Origin: Pomphorhynchus laevis
Lineage: Eukaryota; Acanthocephala; Palaeacanthocephala; Echinorhynchida; Pomphorhynchidae
Assembly: GCA_012934845.2 (NCBI GenBank)
Contig: WNNJ02002970.1
Span: 79,943-143,942 of the forward strand
Length of the DNA stretch: 64,000 bases
Direction of reading: 5' to 3'
Numbering within the stretch: position 1 is the stretch's first letter; the number at the start of each line of letters is the position of its first letter. The notes beneath the pieces were generated by a model. The model was not told where the DNA came from and did no database searches. It saw only the letters and a program-made list of their open reading frames with translations. Below are positions 10,768-22,839 of this stretch, one piece after another. A program made the translations under genes and the position numbers.

Positions 10768-13700
10768 ATGTGGCCATACGGAAGGTAAGCTAATTTAGTG
10801 TTCATTCAATTCTTAGGAACTAAATTTTAGATCACAAGATGATCTCACCTATCATTGGAATCGACCGATTAATTCAAGCGGCGGATCTAATACGTTCTTA
10901 AATTCGCAACAACACAACAGGTTTGCGTTAAGTAAAATGAAATTTCTAAATGCTTGTTAATTTCAGTGTCTCATCTCAGCCAAGTGCTGCAGTTCGATTT
11001 GGATCCCAGCCAGTTCTGCGTGACTGCTGGCTTCCAAATTTTCAAGAATTAACAGCAGATCGTTCTGATGTCAGGTGTGAATCAGATTACTCGTCTTCGC
11101 TTATTTTTGATAGCTTGTGTTTACAAAACACAACAGCATCTACGAGAAACCACACATTTAGTGAAAATCATTGCGATGTAAGTTCTTTTCTTGAACCACC
11201 GACAGATATACACGGAAATTTGACTTCATCAGGTTGGTTACCTACTGTTTTGATTTTAAAACAGTATTTCGATTCACGAGATAATTTTTATATTTATTTT
11301 ATTATTTTTCCTTTGCTTTGTTCAATTCTATTATGACCAGACATATCAGTATAATAATATATTAATTAATAATAAATAAAATATAATAAAATTAATAAAA
11401 TTATAATAAATTATTAATTTACTGTTCAATGTAACAATAAAATGAGTGAAATTGTGTGCAGTTTAAAATATAATAAACAATATTTAAAATATGGACTATA
11501 TTCTTCGGTAATCATAATATTTCGTTATATTAATATTACAATATAATATATTTTATATTAACAATATTACAATATTTTATATTATATTAATAAAATTACT
11601 ATATTTTATATTAATGTGAGTTTTATTAAGCTCAAGCGCCTCTCGGCGTAAACAAAAACTAAAATTGCATACTTAATTCAATTTAAGTATTAAATTGCCG
11701 GGGCTATTATACTGTTGGGGATACTCATATTGGTATGCAGCCAAATATTTGTGCTAATTTTAAAAACTCGACGAAAAAGCAGCGTTTGACTATTTGACGA
11801 AACGTCCAGCCGAAACTTGACGTTTCGACTTGTTAGCCTTTTTCAATTGAGACCGTTTCCTGGGATCAGGCATTTCTGATACAGCCAATTATTATAAAGA
11901 GTAATAAAGACCAGGAGAAGAACAAATAAACTTTATTTTGACGTGTCGGCTATTAAACCTTTACAATTGATAAAGGCTTATATATAGGCGTGTCAAAAAT
12001 AATCAATACAACTGATTTCTTGGATAACTGACAAGTATTATGTGTCGTGCTCTGAGAAAACAAAAAATTTCAAGGTGGTAAAGCATGTAAATTTTAAGAC
12101 ATGCATATTGAAGACATGCATATTTTAACATGTGTATAAAGCTTGCATATTTTAACATATCCTTTAAATTTCGCCCAACGGCATTTTCGAAAGATGAGCT
12201 GCCAAAAGACGTGTCGAATACTTCTGCATTCATTACGACAAAACCTACAAACGTAATAGTTTCCTTTTACATGCAAAACAACTGAACAGAGCAGAATTTA
12301 TCAGAGTATCCGTACATATTTAATTAATATAAATTAATATTTTAATATTCAAATAAATTTATATTTTATATTGACATAAATAACATAATAACATTATTTC
12401 CTCAGTAACGTTGCAATCGCTCAAATTTTTATCGGATTTTGAATTGACGCAAATGTTTAAATTAATAACTGCAAGTTATAATTTGGTAGATTAAATTTTA
12501 ATAAATTTTAAACAATTTTTAAGTTTTAATAAATTTTACCCAATTTAATTTTTGCAAGATTCAAGTAACTTGATAAACTTATCGTCCATCAAATAGATGT
12601 TTGTAGGTACATCTACCTACATACAACCTTTGCGAAGCTTTTGTAGTAAAAAGTTCTTTTATGTGGTTTGGTAACATTTTACGGATGTAGACGGTATTGT
12701 TGCCACTCGAAAGAGATAGCCGTATAAAACTTCTAAATAAATACATTTTTCATAGATGGTTGGTTTGGCAAATTTCAATGGGATTTAAGGAAAATTGTAA
12801 CTTTTATAGTTACTAAATGAGTTTTTGCTTTTCCTGTGTTACGTTTAACTTTCATTCTGTTATCGCAATTATGCTAATTGCGGCTAGCAGTTAAAATTGC
12901 AATTAGCGCAAGTTTTGTGATTGCTTGATAAATTAAGCAATCTATATAATTATATAATTATATAATCTATACAACTATATAATTATATAATTATATAGTT
13001 GTAAATCGCTCTTAAAATCGATCACAATTCGGAATACGCTATAAACGTTATATGCTTGAAGGGATATCCTTTGTATTTATTTGATAACAATCAAATAACA
13101 ATTAATGGAAATTTTAGTTTATATCAAATTCGTTAATAATTTAATTAATTATTCAATTAATTGAATAACTCAATTATTAATTATTAAATACAAAATATTG
13201 ATTTTTTTATTAATTAACGATTTAGATTTTAGACAAGTAGTTATCTGCTTAAATTTAGATTTTGATTTTTGCAATGTCGATTACACACAATTAAATGGCA
13301 TTTCAATAACTCCTTCATTAACACATAACTCTATTTCTTCGGAATTCGATCCGTTTATTTATCTAAATGACATTATTTCTGAAAATATTCCAAAATCTGA
13401 TATTTGTTGGACTGATGATCCTGGCCGTAATGCTCGCTCTGCTCCGCCTAGTCCATTGCCAGACATACGAAAACGCTGTGGATCGTCACATACATGTTGG
13501 TGAGTAATTCAATAATGACATTATTTCAATACAATTTTCTATTTCAATTTTTAATTAGTCTTTAAAATTAAATCTCATGTCTTTAACTTAAAAAATAATT
13601 TATGATAATTTGTAATGCCAATTTAATTTGTAAAATCGCTCTGAATTCTATGTATGATGTATAAATAATGTATATATGGAGATTTTTCGATTCATTATAT

Positions 13701-16505
13701 TTACAAATCTTTACGATTTTTAGTACTCATTTTGTTATAAACAGGTCAGATATGAACAACGAAGAACAAATGAAAATTGTTGAGAATCTTACATCAATCG
13801 TAAATTCGCAGATGGATGTTTTCGAACAGCTTGAAATTATCAGAATTCTAAAGCCGGATGCTAAGCTTATGAAAGACAGCAATCAATTTACCATAGGTAA
13901 TGATATGCCCGTTTATATTTTTAATTTGTAGAACTTGATAATTTGTATTTCACTATAATAAATAAATTATATTAAAATATATTTATATCGACTTTTCAAA
14001 AAATCAGTCGTTCAATTTTCATTCTTATAATTCAATAAAAAATCGATAATTATGTAAATCAATAATAATGTATTATGTAAGTAATAACCTGATATTAAAA
14101 CTCTCTAAACCTGATATTGTTCATTTGTAGTATCACATTATGATCTTGATTTTAGAATTGTCGATGCTAGATAACCACAAGTTCCGGCATATTCGAGATT
14201 TGCTGAGATTACAAGGAATTCCTTTAGAAATGAACCAGCAGGGTGATAGAATGAGCGAACAAAGTGGCGGAAGTTCCATTCAAAATCGATGCTATACAAA
14301 AGTATCTTTCAAATTATTGTTTTTATGTAAAATGTGGTTTTTATACTGTAAATGACTGAAAATGAGTTGATTCGACGTTTTTATTGAAATTTTTTATTTT
14401 TAAGATAAAAAATGTAAACTATTTGAAAAATTAATTGTATGTCGATATCACATAAAGAATATATGATAATATATCGTAATCTCATCTAATAAAGGCTACT
14501 AAATTTATAGTTTTAACTAATAGAATCGTACATTGGTGTAAGGTCTTAACTGTAACTGATATATTTGATATTAATTAATTTATTATAATATTCATTCTAG
14601 ACATTCGTAAACAAGATTTTATTCATGCAGAATTGTTTATGGAAATTAATAATTCTGATTATTTCAGAGTAAGAGTATATGTTCCATTATAATACATTCA
14701 ATATCGAGTAAGACAGTAGATGACAAATCACGCAGTTGCGATAATAAGTTCATGACAACGATGTATGATTCTACGTAAACTATCATGATACACATGAACT
14801 GATAATATTAATTTCTTAATTTATAACGTATAATAAATTTAATAATTATATATTATGTATATATTTGTTATATATTATGTCATTCGTATGTGTTTATTGT
14901 TCACGCCTTATGTTTACCAGCCTATATATCATAACAAGATATTTTTCAAATAATTTGAAAAATACTTTTTTAAAATCCAGAATATTCCGAAAGTAGTTTG
15001 AACTATCAATTGATAAGTGATATTAAATAAATGTAAGTAGTTGGTGTTTGCGATTCCACAGTAATGACCGACAACTCATTTTTATTAACAATCTTTCAAT
15101 TCTTTTATTGTATATAAGATGATAATCAATTTAGACAATAAACTTATTTTGGATTCAGTTTTCATCAATGGCTTTAATTAATAACATCAAATTTTTTCGA
15201 CTAGATTTTAAAGATGTCTTCTATGGCGAGACATAAACGCATACTTTTGGGACTCCGTTTCTTACAGTTAAACAATTATATTACTAAATTACAAAGCAAT
15301 ATTTTTTAAATATTGAGATTTGTTATATACTATTGCATTTCGATTATTACTTGATTATTATTGTATAATAGTATTAGTATTATTGTATAATAGTATTATT
15401 ATACCTCTTGTAGAAGTTTAACAAAATGGGTTCAAGTCTGGTTTCCTATTGAGTAGTCATCACCTCCGTCTAGATATCATAATCGATTAGGATTTATCAG
15501 GGGATCATTTAAACACATCATGCTTCTATATTCCCCATTTGCTTTACAAAAATAATACAACAAACAAAAATCAAATTACATGGATCAAATATTATCAATA
15601 ATTGCATGAAATGCAGTTGAGTGCTAAAGTCTCGTATTACTTGATTATTATTTTTATTAAATCAAATAACTTTATTTGGTTTTAGGATTTATGCAATGAT
15701 GCCTTGTACTGAGCCATTTAGCAATTATGCCTACCTGGTCGAATCTACAATAAAAAATAAATCAGAAACTAATAAATACTAAAACCATAATCTTCTTCCA
15801 TTTAAAATATAAAGTTATTACAGGAACAAATGATGATAGTAGGAGCTATCGAAATATAGAATTGTTTTATCAAATAAAGGATAATTTCTGCTTCTTCTTT
15901 GAAATAGAAGAAGATTATGGGTTTAGTATTTATTAACATACTGATTAGTTCAATTTTTAGCTAAGGAAATATGCAAAGATATTAAATAAATTCTAAATAA
16001 CTAGACAATATTATTTTTTAAATACTTTTTTTATTAAATCAGTAAAAATTACATAAAAATAAATCAGAAACTAAAATGTGGATGTAAATTAAATATTTGT
16101 TATACAAATATTAAATTTAATATTAAATAATATTGTATCTTAATATTTTATATATATTATGCCGTATGTATTTATTGTAACGGAAAACGAAGTTATTACG
16201 TCAAGTAACTTTTTACTGTGATTTTAAAATTGCAATTAGATGAATTTGTATTTAAGTATACAAATGACGAAAACTGTTGTTTCTTATTCGTATACAAATA
16301 ATAGTTGAACCTTTCAATGTACTTTTTGTTCATTTAGCAAGATATTAGGCTGTCAAGACAGAAACGCTTTTTAAAGCTCCGACAAAGGAAAGACCGTCTA
16401 CAACAAGCACGTGAGGAACGTAGTGGCCTGTTTGAATATAATGAAACACTTTCATTGAAAAGTAATCTTTCAGATGAGGAAAATGACATTGATATTATAT
16501 CATAG
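10768..16505 (+). CDS. FAM199X: FAM199X homologue, seven exons
   Basis: Proposed exons: 10768-10784, 10831-10920, 10967-11232, 13226 (or 13259)-13499, 13745-13896, 14156-14301, 16338-16505. All introns are GT..AG, phases agree across every junction, and the sum is 370 codons plus stop (359 with the later exon 4 acceptor), close to the about 388 residues of human FAM199X. Family signatures: CWSDMNNEEQ opening exon 5 (human PWSAMTNDEQ), then EQLEIIRILKPDAK and QFTI-ELSMLD across the exon 5/6 joint, and C-terminal REERSGLFEYNETLSLK with an acidic DIDII end. The exon 4 end (APPSPLPDIRKR) matches the family's SPCLLPKKK stretch. The basic RQKRFLKLRQRK helix of exon 7 is also typical. The biochemical function of the family is unknown to me. 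Exon 1 (starting MWPYG) is the least certain. The serine-rich linker is shorter than in vertebrates. Confidence 0.88.
11233..13225. other. Intron 3 of the FAM199X-like gene with Penelope-like end motifs
   Basis: An AT-rich intron. At about 11790-11850 it carries repeated (C)GAAACGTC / GACGTTTCG motifs, and at about 11935-12000 a segment like the 3' end of the Penelope-like element at 60.05 kb (AAAGG-TTTA-GCCGACACGTC on the minus strand). These look like remnants of small Penelope-type elements. Near 12940-13010 lies a TATATAATTA-rich repeat stretch. Confidence 0.5.
14302..16337. other. Intron 6 of the FAM199X-like gene with an inverted repeat
   Basis: An imperfect inverted repeat has arms at about 15763-15800 and 15902-15938 (ATAATCTTCTTC / GAAGAAGATTAT core). 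The loop includes a hammerhead-like motif at 15831-15856 (TGATGATAG, loop, CTATCGAAATAT). This looks like a small non-autonomous element. No further exon of the gene was found here. Confidence 0.6.
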
Positions 16506-16856
16506 GCAATCTGTTCACAGATTACCAAAATGTTCAGTGTATCAAATTAATTTTTGTTTTTCGTAAAATTTAACTTTTTTCTACATATTCCTTGTGATGT
16601 GTGGAATTTACTTCTATTTCCCTTTAAAATATGAGAATTGTATTTTAAAAAGTTTATATTTTAATGCTTTGATAGTTTTGACTGTCTGTTCACGAAAAAA
16701 TTGTCTTATCAAGTGCTATTTACTATATCAACAACTTCTAATATGAATTTATTTACATTCTCTTTAAGAGAAATTCTCAAGTTACTGAATAAAAGTTGAT
16801 TAAAAGGTGAGAAAACAAAGTTTATAGTTTTCTTAATAGATTTATTTTTTTAATTT

Positions 16857-17440
16857 GTCTAATCAGCTGCTGACCCTGACCTACATTTCACGTTTCGTCA
16901 CTTATTATCTGCTTACACCGTACACTGGTGTTAATCGGATTATAACTCGGGACGTATTTATCGCGATTCAGCGTTAAATCCATTTGGCTGACTGCTCCAA
17001 TGGTGTAGATATACATTTCTGTATATTACTTTTGGTAGGGAATCTTATTCTAACGATCTATTAGAAAACTACCTTAGGAGTGTAATCCGCTAGCCTGATC
17101 ACTGTTTTTCATGCTGCCACTTGCAATGAATGTTTTTAATTGTACTTGATTGCATCTGTGAGCTAAAATTCTTTTGGTTGTGGCACGACATCATCCTCGA
17201 AGATATTGTTCCGATTCTTGATACAGCAGGGCGCTACTAATCAGTCTGGGTGGGCCATATCAGCTGATGACCCAGATCTACATTTCACTATTCGTCCCTT
17301 ATGATCTGCTTACTTCGTACACTGGTGCCCATCGTATTTGAACTCAGGACGTCTGTATCGCGATTCAACGTTACATCCACAAGGCTGCTCCAGTAATGTA
17401 GATATGCATTTCTGTATAATATTATTTAATTATTATTATA
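16857..17440 (-). mobile_element. Compound tRNA-like SINE unit, minus orientation
   Basis: Two SINE-like heads lie in tandem (about 16857-17020 and 17150-17440) around a shared middle segment (17030-17130). Read on the minus strand, each head has a tRNA-like stretch with a B-box-like GAGTTCAAAT and a GTTGAATCGCGATACAGACGT core, followed by GACGAAACGTGAAATGTAG. The whole unit reappears inverted at 18400-18925. Confidence 0.7.
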
Positions 17441-17529
17441 TATAATAATATAATACTATTTAACACCTAGCTGCTTCACTGGTATAATATACATTTCTGT
17501 ATATTATTTTTTTAATAAATTATCTTCAT

Positions 17530-17775
17530 ATAAATTATCTATAATAATGTGCAATGATATTGGTTTTCTTGAAAATCATAAAAAATAGTTAAAACATATA
17601 TTAATAAAGATATATTTTAAACTACGGGTACTATAAAAGTTTAATTAAACAAAATATTTGTCAAATATAAAAAATATCTAAATATTAAAAAATAAATTTA
17701 TTTTTTTTTGAAAGATTTTATGGGCGGATGGTACATACTCTATTGTAGAATAAGAAATTAAGTTATATAATTGAA
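17530..17775 (+). mobile_element. AT-rich Penelope-like RT element, 3' fragment
   Basis: The decayed peptide CNDIGFLENH, then GYYKSLIKQN, then a GW-containing end aligns with the tail of the RT copy at 1384-1977. Only the last third is present. It is broken. Confidence 0.6.
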
Positions 17776-18399
17776 TTACATTAAAGGAAAACATCATTAG
17801 AGTGTATTAGTTGGTTTTTATACAAAAGATGCGACTTGATAACATTGGATTTCGTCATGATGACGTCAAATCTTTATTCTAATAAATAGTATACTATTGA
17901 TCGGTTCATAAAAGCCGGATTATAAAAATTCTCACGTTATAAAAAATTTTAATTTTAAGATATTTATATTCTTTAATTTAAATCTTAAACTCACTTAACT
18001 TATTTGAATTCTAAACATGTGTGATTCTTATAAGATATGGATTATTATATTAAATTATTAAATTATAATTATTAAATATAAAATTATAGAATTATAATTA
18101 TAACTATTGATTATAATGAAAATTCAATTTATGAATAAAAAAGTTCTAAAGGTAACTATTATAGCGTGCAAAATTATAAAATAATTGGTTGACGTTTCCA
18201 TCCTCCATTTAAGGAACAGATGGTATGCTGCAATCATTTATACGGCAACTCGACAACGAGGAGAATCTATGATTCTGAGAACAGGAGCGAAATCCTCGTA
18301 TGCAAAGGGATGTAACACGGCCAAGCGTAAAGCCAATGACCCGCTTTAACATGATAACATGATGCGCGTCCAACATGATAGTGTTGGACGCGCAGTATG
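17776..18399. other. AT-rich spacer, nothing recognised
   Basis: No open frame of note. The right end contains a short direct repeat around ATGATAACATGATG / CAACATGATAGTG at about 18350-18395. Confidence 0.4.
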
Positions 18400-18925
18400 C
18401 ACCTGTATAATCAGTCAGGCTGATTAGTAGCGTTCTGCCGTATCAATAATTGGAACAATATCTCTGAGGATAATGTCATGCTACAATTAGAAGAATTTCA
18501 GTCTGAAAACTACTTGTAAGTGGCGGCATTAAAAAGAGTGATCAGGCTAGCGGATCACACACTTAGGGTAGCTTTCTAATAGATCGTTAGAATACGATTC
18601 ACTACCAGAAGTAATACACAGAAATGTACATATACACCACTAGAACAGCCAGCCTAGTGGATGTAGCGTTGAATCGTGATACAGACGTCCTGAGTTAAAA
18701 TCTGATCAGCATCAGTCTACGGAGAAAGCAGATTATAAGGGTCGAAACGTAAAATGTAGATCTGAGTCAGCATCCTGACTCAGATGACATCCTGACATCA
18801 TACAGTAGCGTCCTGCTGTATTAAAAATATGAACAATAGTAGTGAGGATAATGTCGTGCCACAACCAAAAGAATTTCAGCTCATAGATGCAAAAATATCT
18901 AAGGAATTTCGAGGTTTCTTTCTTT
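18400..18925 (+). mobile_element. Compound tRNA-like SINE unit, plus orientation
   Basis: Reverse-complement partner of 16857-17440. It holds the tail of one SINE (18410-18500), the shared middle segment with GATCAGGCTAGCGGAT (18540-18600), and a second SINE head. That head has an A-box-like CAGCCTAGTGG (about 18653) and a B-box-like GAGTTAAAATCTG about 31 bp later, which is tRNA-like spacing for a pol III promoter. Its tail ends at TTTCAGCTCATAGATGC. Confidence 0.7.
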
Positions 18926-19087
18926 GACAGCTCAAATATTTGAAGTAACGTGAATCTTCACTTTTATAATCCATAATTTTGAAAAAATAATTGATTTTAA
19001 TATTTATACTTAAACATTAAATATCTTTGAATAATCACTTGAATATAAGATATCATAATCGAAAACTATTATCTTATCGGGTATCAG

Positions 19088-19272
19088 TACATATTCCAGT
19101 GATAGAGCCAGCATAAAAACGGAGACATAAGTGCTATTTTCGATTTCACTGAAGATTTAAGTTATGATTATGACTGTCATGTTTTGATCAGGTCAATCAT
19201 ATCCCAGTAATAGGTCCAATATAAAGACAGAAACGAATGCTATTCTCGACTTCGCTAAAGATTTAATTTCTT
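19088..19272 (+). repeat. Diverged tandem duplication, unit about 107 bp
   Basis: CATATTCCAGTGATAGAGCC... (about 19090-19165) recurs as CATATCCCAGTAATAGGTCC... (about 19199-19272) with matching order of GGAGACATAAGTGCTATTTTCGA-like blocks. The copies have diverged substantially. No coding potential is seen. Confidence 0.7.
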
Positions 19273-19562
19273 ATTATTAATTCTCAGACTGATTTTTACT
19301 ATGTCATTGATTTAATGTCTATTTTGTCTGTTCTGTGTGTACTTAGTCAGATTTACTTCGACTACAAAAACTGAATTTTACAACTGAATTTTTCAGTTCA
19401 CACCACAATAATAGGTAGGATTTAATTCATTGAAACAACAAAATTTATTATTCGAAATGATAAGCTAGGTCAGGTATGTATTCTTTTAAAATTCAATTGA
19501 CATATATTTCGAAAATGAAACAAAAGTATCGCGAATGCTTACTATTAAAATGCAGCTCTTCA

Positions 19563-19586
19563 TACATTGAATATATATTCAATGTA
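19563..19586. repeat. Perfect 24-bp palindrome without loop
   Basis: TACATTGAATAT is followed directly by its reverse complement. Confidence 0.85.
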
Positions 19587-19997
19587 TCTTTATATATAAG
19601 ATATATATTTTTATAAGATATAATATCCTTCTATATATCCTGATATAAAGTTGTTAAATTCAAACTGGATTAAAAGCAATTTTATTTAGTAATCATTGCA
19701 CGACGTTTTAAGGTAATTATATTTTTTCAAGTGCAATCTGTTAACATATTGTACTATATTAGTGTCTTCGAATGACCCTGGATACCGGTTCCAGTAATCA
19801 AAAGAGAAACTAAGAATGTTCATTAATGGATAATTGAAAGGAACTAATTCTAACAGACTAGTTTAATATGGACCCAATTAAAAGGGAAAAGTTAATTTCG
19901 ATGCTTTAATGGTAATTTGAAAATTTAATCTTTTCATATTTGTTAACAGAGAAACGAGAAATATAACAGTAATGATCAACATATATCGGCTAGTCAA

Positions 19998-20634
19998 TTA
20001 CCTTTCAACGGCATATGATGCGGTGTGGTCAAGAATTGATGCGATAGACGCGCGGATATCACATTCGGAGTCATCCATTAAGCTAGACTCTATCACAGAG
20101 GGGACATTAACTATCATGCTTACAGAACTTTCATGTGCTTCCTCATCTTGCAAACTGCTATGAATTTCAGTCTTCTCAAAGCATTCTGAATTAAATTCAG
20201 CAAGCTCTTCGTTGACATCCTCTTTTGTCTTATCAACACGGCCACTGTCATATGTATTGACGACGATCGCAGCATCTGCCTCCTGGCTACTCATTAAGGC
20301 GCTATCCTGTTCATCTGGTTCATGCTGATGAACATCTTTACGGTCGTTTTCATCTTCAACCCCGATGGCGTCAATTTGTTCCTGGTTCTCATCGTTAGTC
20401 GAATCATCAACATTCTTAGGTGTTAATCGTTTTCGTTTTGCACTTTGATTCTTACCGCCTAAGGCAGAACGTCGTTTAGTAGATTTTCGTCGATCCGAGG
20501 ACGGATCATTTGCCGTAACGGAGTGCTTTGGCTACAACAATCATATATCATGCATATTAGAAAAAGAAGTTTAACATCTTTAAATAAAAACCTTTCGTGT
20601 GCTAGACTTTCTCTTTCTTATCTCGGTTGGCGTT
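19998..20634 (-). CDS. Last two exons of an unidentified basic/acidic (probably nuclear) protein
   Basis: Minus strand. Exon 20634-20592 (43 nt) reads TPTEIRKRKSSTRK. A 60-bp intron (GT..AG, 20591-20532) follows. The terminal exon 20531-19998 stays open for 177 codons to the stop. It begins PKHSVTANDPSSDRRKSTKRR, continues basic (GGKNQSAKRKRLTPKN, nuclear-localisation-like), then turns strongly acidic (DENQEQIDAIGVEDEND, EELAEFNSECFEKTE) and ends ILDHTASYAVER. Frame, intron phase and splice signals agree. No folded domain is visible; the composition suggests the disordered tail of a chromatin or nuclear protein. I do not recognise the gene. Upstream exons should lie at higher coordinates, but I could not find them between 20.7 and 24 kb, where LINE fragments and duplications intervene. 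Confidence 0.65.
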
Positions 20635-20933
20635 CTAAAATAATAAATTAGTTTCAATAAAAATGTATTTAAATCGTTGACAACAAAAAGAAATAACTGC
20701 ATTAATATTAAAAAGCTTTATTTATTAGCATACGAAACTCGTGACAGGTAGTTCAATAAAACTCATTGACTTAGTAATTGTGGATAGTTAATCTGCTTTT
20801 GACGAATGCCATAAGTTTCGTTAATCGCTTAAACAAATTGTCGTTCATGATAGTGTTTTACGCCTTATACGGTCAGTGTTACATTTAATATGGTTACTAT
20901 CGCATTGATTTATGGTTATCTTACATTGAATAT

Positions 20934-21060
20934 ATAGTCATTGTTACATTGATTATGGCCAATTTAAAAATAAAAAAAGCTCTTTAATTTACTTTTTAGC
21001 TGACAATAGACTAACTTTTATATGACATGTTCAAATATTTCAACATATTGCGATAATATC
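20934..21060 (+). repeat. 127-bp direct repeat, first copy
   Basis: The sequence from TATAGTCATTGTTACATTG to TTGCGATAATAT recurs almost identically at 22237-22363. The two copies bracket a LINE fragment and its duplicated end. Confidence 0.85.
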
Positions 21061-21178
21061 CACTACATTCTTGTTAGGTTATTTCATAGAAGGCATCTTT
21101 GATATAATTTTTAAGTTATGCTTCTGATTTGCACCTATTTTTGTTTACCAAACTTTTCCATTTACTAAGTTCTCACAT

Positions 21179-21320
21179 TTTGATTGAGAAAAGGAGAGTA
21201 TGGATGAAGATAGTTGGCAATTAATCCAGTTGATTGATTTTGATTCTCAAATTTTGATTGAGAAAAGGACAATATGAATGGAGATAGTTGGCAATTAATC
21301 CAGATAGTTGGCAATTAACT
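21179..21320 (+). repeat. Local tandem duplication
   Basis: TTTGATTGAGAAAAGGA...GATAGTTGGCAATTAATCCAG occurs at about 21179-21227 and again at about 21247-21304, with an extra short AGATAGTTGGCAATTAA copy after it. Confidence 0.8.
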
Positions 21321-21462
21321 AATGAATCCTTGAATTATCAAGAATGATAACAGGATTTCTTATTCCGGTTTCATCAAATGCAGCTTTTAATTCATTTAGC
21401 AAGTTTGTAAAATTTACCCTATAATCGCTTAATCATTCACTTCGTTATAGATAATAAACAAA

Positions 21463-22020
21463 TAAATAAAGATTTTCTTAATAAATGACAACAGATAGCT
21501 AATTAAAAAAAGGAAACATGCTAAAAAAGAAATGTTAATGTTCTTCCCAAGTAAATAGTTCTTTCGTCTTCAGATCTGTTATGGCCTCAGGTCCAACGGG
21601 ATCTGAGCTCCCAGCCAATCCAACACGCCGCTCTCAGACTGAAACACCCGGGGTCCGTCCCCCCCCCGACGAATCCAATCGAAGCGGACGATGCTCGGTA
21701 ATCTCGAGATGAGGAGCTTAAGAAACCTTAGTCTTTGTTCTGGGGGACGTCCTCTTGAAAAGAAGACTAATCCCTAGATAGTCCTAGTACCCCCAGAGGT
21801 GTACTTGGGTTTTATCTTTCAATGACAGATATTGAGCCCATTCAGGGCCCATCTAGCTCTCTTCAGGATACGTTTTAGTCTATCCAGGTCAGCTTTCGCT
21901 GAACAGTTCACCGTAATGGTGAACCCGGGTATTTTACTCGACTTGTAAAGGTAGGGAGAGGTTGATTAGTCAGGATAGAAGATAGAGCTAAGAGTGTTAA
22001 TCTCTTGAGTTATTTTATTA
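21463..22020 (-). mobile_element. LINE copy B, 3' fragment of the copy A family
   Basis: 21590-22010 read on the minus strand matches the C-terminal part of copy A ORF2 (around 3149-3600): the thumb/tail region with the conserved GGACGTCC and GTGAACC blocks. The 3' flank 21463-21612 is repeated at 22073-22222. It is truncated and too decayed to encode protein. Confidence 0.75.
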
Positions 22021-22072
22021 ATAAACCACAAGAATGTCTCTAATTTCGTTGTAACGTATTAATGTTAAATAA

Positions 22073-22235
22073 TAAATAAATATAGATTTTCTTAATAAAT
22101 GACAACAGATAGCTAATTAAAAAAAGGAAACATGCTAAAAAAGAAATGTTAATGTTCTTCTCAAGTAAATATTTCTTTCGTCTTCAGATCTGTTATGACC
22201 TCAGGTCCAACGGGATCTGAGCCCGTTGGACCTGA
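22073..22235. repeat. Duplicated LINE 3' end closing in a palindrome
   Basis: 22073-22222 repeats 21463-21612 nearly exactly. It ends in a perfect palindrome: arms 22201-22214 and 22222-22235 (14 bp) around a 7-bp loop. The next base starts the second copy of the 127-bp direct repeat, so the palindrome sits exactly on a rearrangement junction. Confidence 0.85.
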
Positions 22236-22236
22236 G

Positions 22237-22363
22237 TATAGTCATCGTTACATTGATTATGGCCAATTTAAAAATAAAAAATAGCTCTTTAATTTACTTT
22301 TTAGCTGACAATAGACTAACTTTTATATGACATGTTCAAATATTTCAACATATTGCGATAATA
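22237..22363 (+). repeat. 127-bp direct repeat, second copy
   Basis: This matches 20934-21060 with very few differences. It lies directly after the palindrome at 22201-22235. Confidence 0.85.
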
Positions 22364-22689
22364 TGTTATTTAGGTTATAAGTGTTATTTCGATAACTTCT
22401 ACCTTTAGAATTTTTGAATTATAATATTAATGAATTCGAATTTTACATAAAATTGATTTCATCTATTATACTAAAACTTTCAACAGACGCATAATTACGT
22501 TCAAAATATAAAAGCTTTGTGAAATGAAAACTATTTGATTACAATCAAATGTAACACAAATTTAACAAATTCAAAACAATTATTCAACAGAAAACCGCAA
22601 TAAATTAATGCCAAAGAGAAATATGTTAATATTCAGAAAGGCTGTGAATGTAATGGTCCCAACGAGACACGCTAAGTATGTGGATGTGG

Positions 22690-22830
22690 AATGTCATTGA
22701 CGAATCAGATCAGCTTACTGAGTCTACGTATTTTATACTATAATCAAATTTAAAATAAAGATAAATAAATAAAAATAAATAATTATATAAGATTTTATAA
22801 AATTTATATAAAATTAGAATTTAAGCCTTT
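22690..22830 (-). repeat. Partial copy of the Penelope-like terminal repeat region
   Basis: On the minus strand this matches 2170-2315, including ATATAAAATCTTAT and AAATACGTAGACTCAGT. No RT is attached, so it looks like a solitary terminal fragment. Confidence 0.55.
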
Positions 22831-22839
22831 AGTTTTACC

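Noticed and set aside
13668-13931. Start of a separate gene at the ATG of 13668
   Set aside because: The coding similarity begins after the acceptor at 13744; the upstream part is intron of the FAM199X-like gene.
16334-16528. Minus-strand 64-codon frame
   Set aside because: It is antisense to the last FAM199X exon, which has strong family similarity on the plus strand.
17150-17300. Hammerhead reading of the CTGATGA...GGCCCACC part of the SINE family at 17, 18 and 52 kb
   Set aside because: The CTGATGA box and the GAAAC box are in the wrong order and no GAAA follows the candidate stem; similarity is partial only.
19998-20634. Assignment of the minus-strand gene to the PDS5 or another named chromatin family
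   Set aside because: Only a low-complexity basic/acidic tail is visible; resemblance is compositional and not enough to name it.
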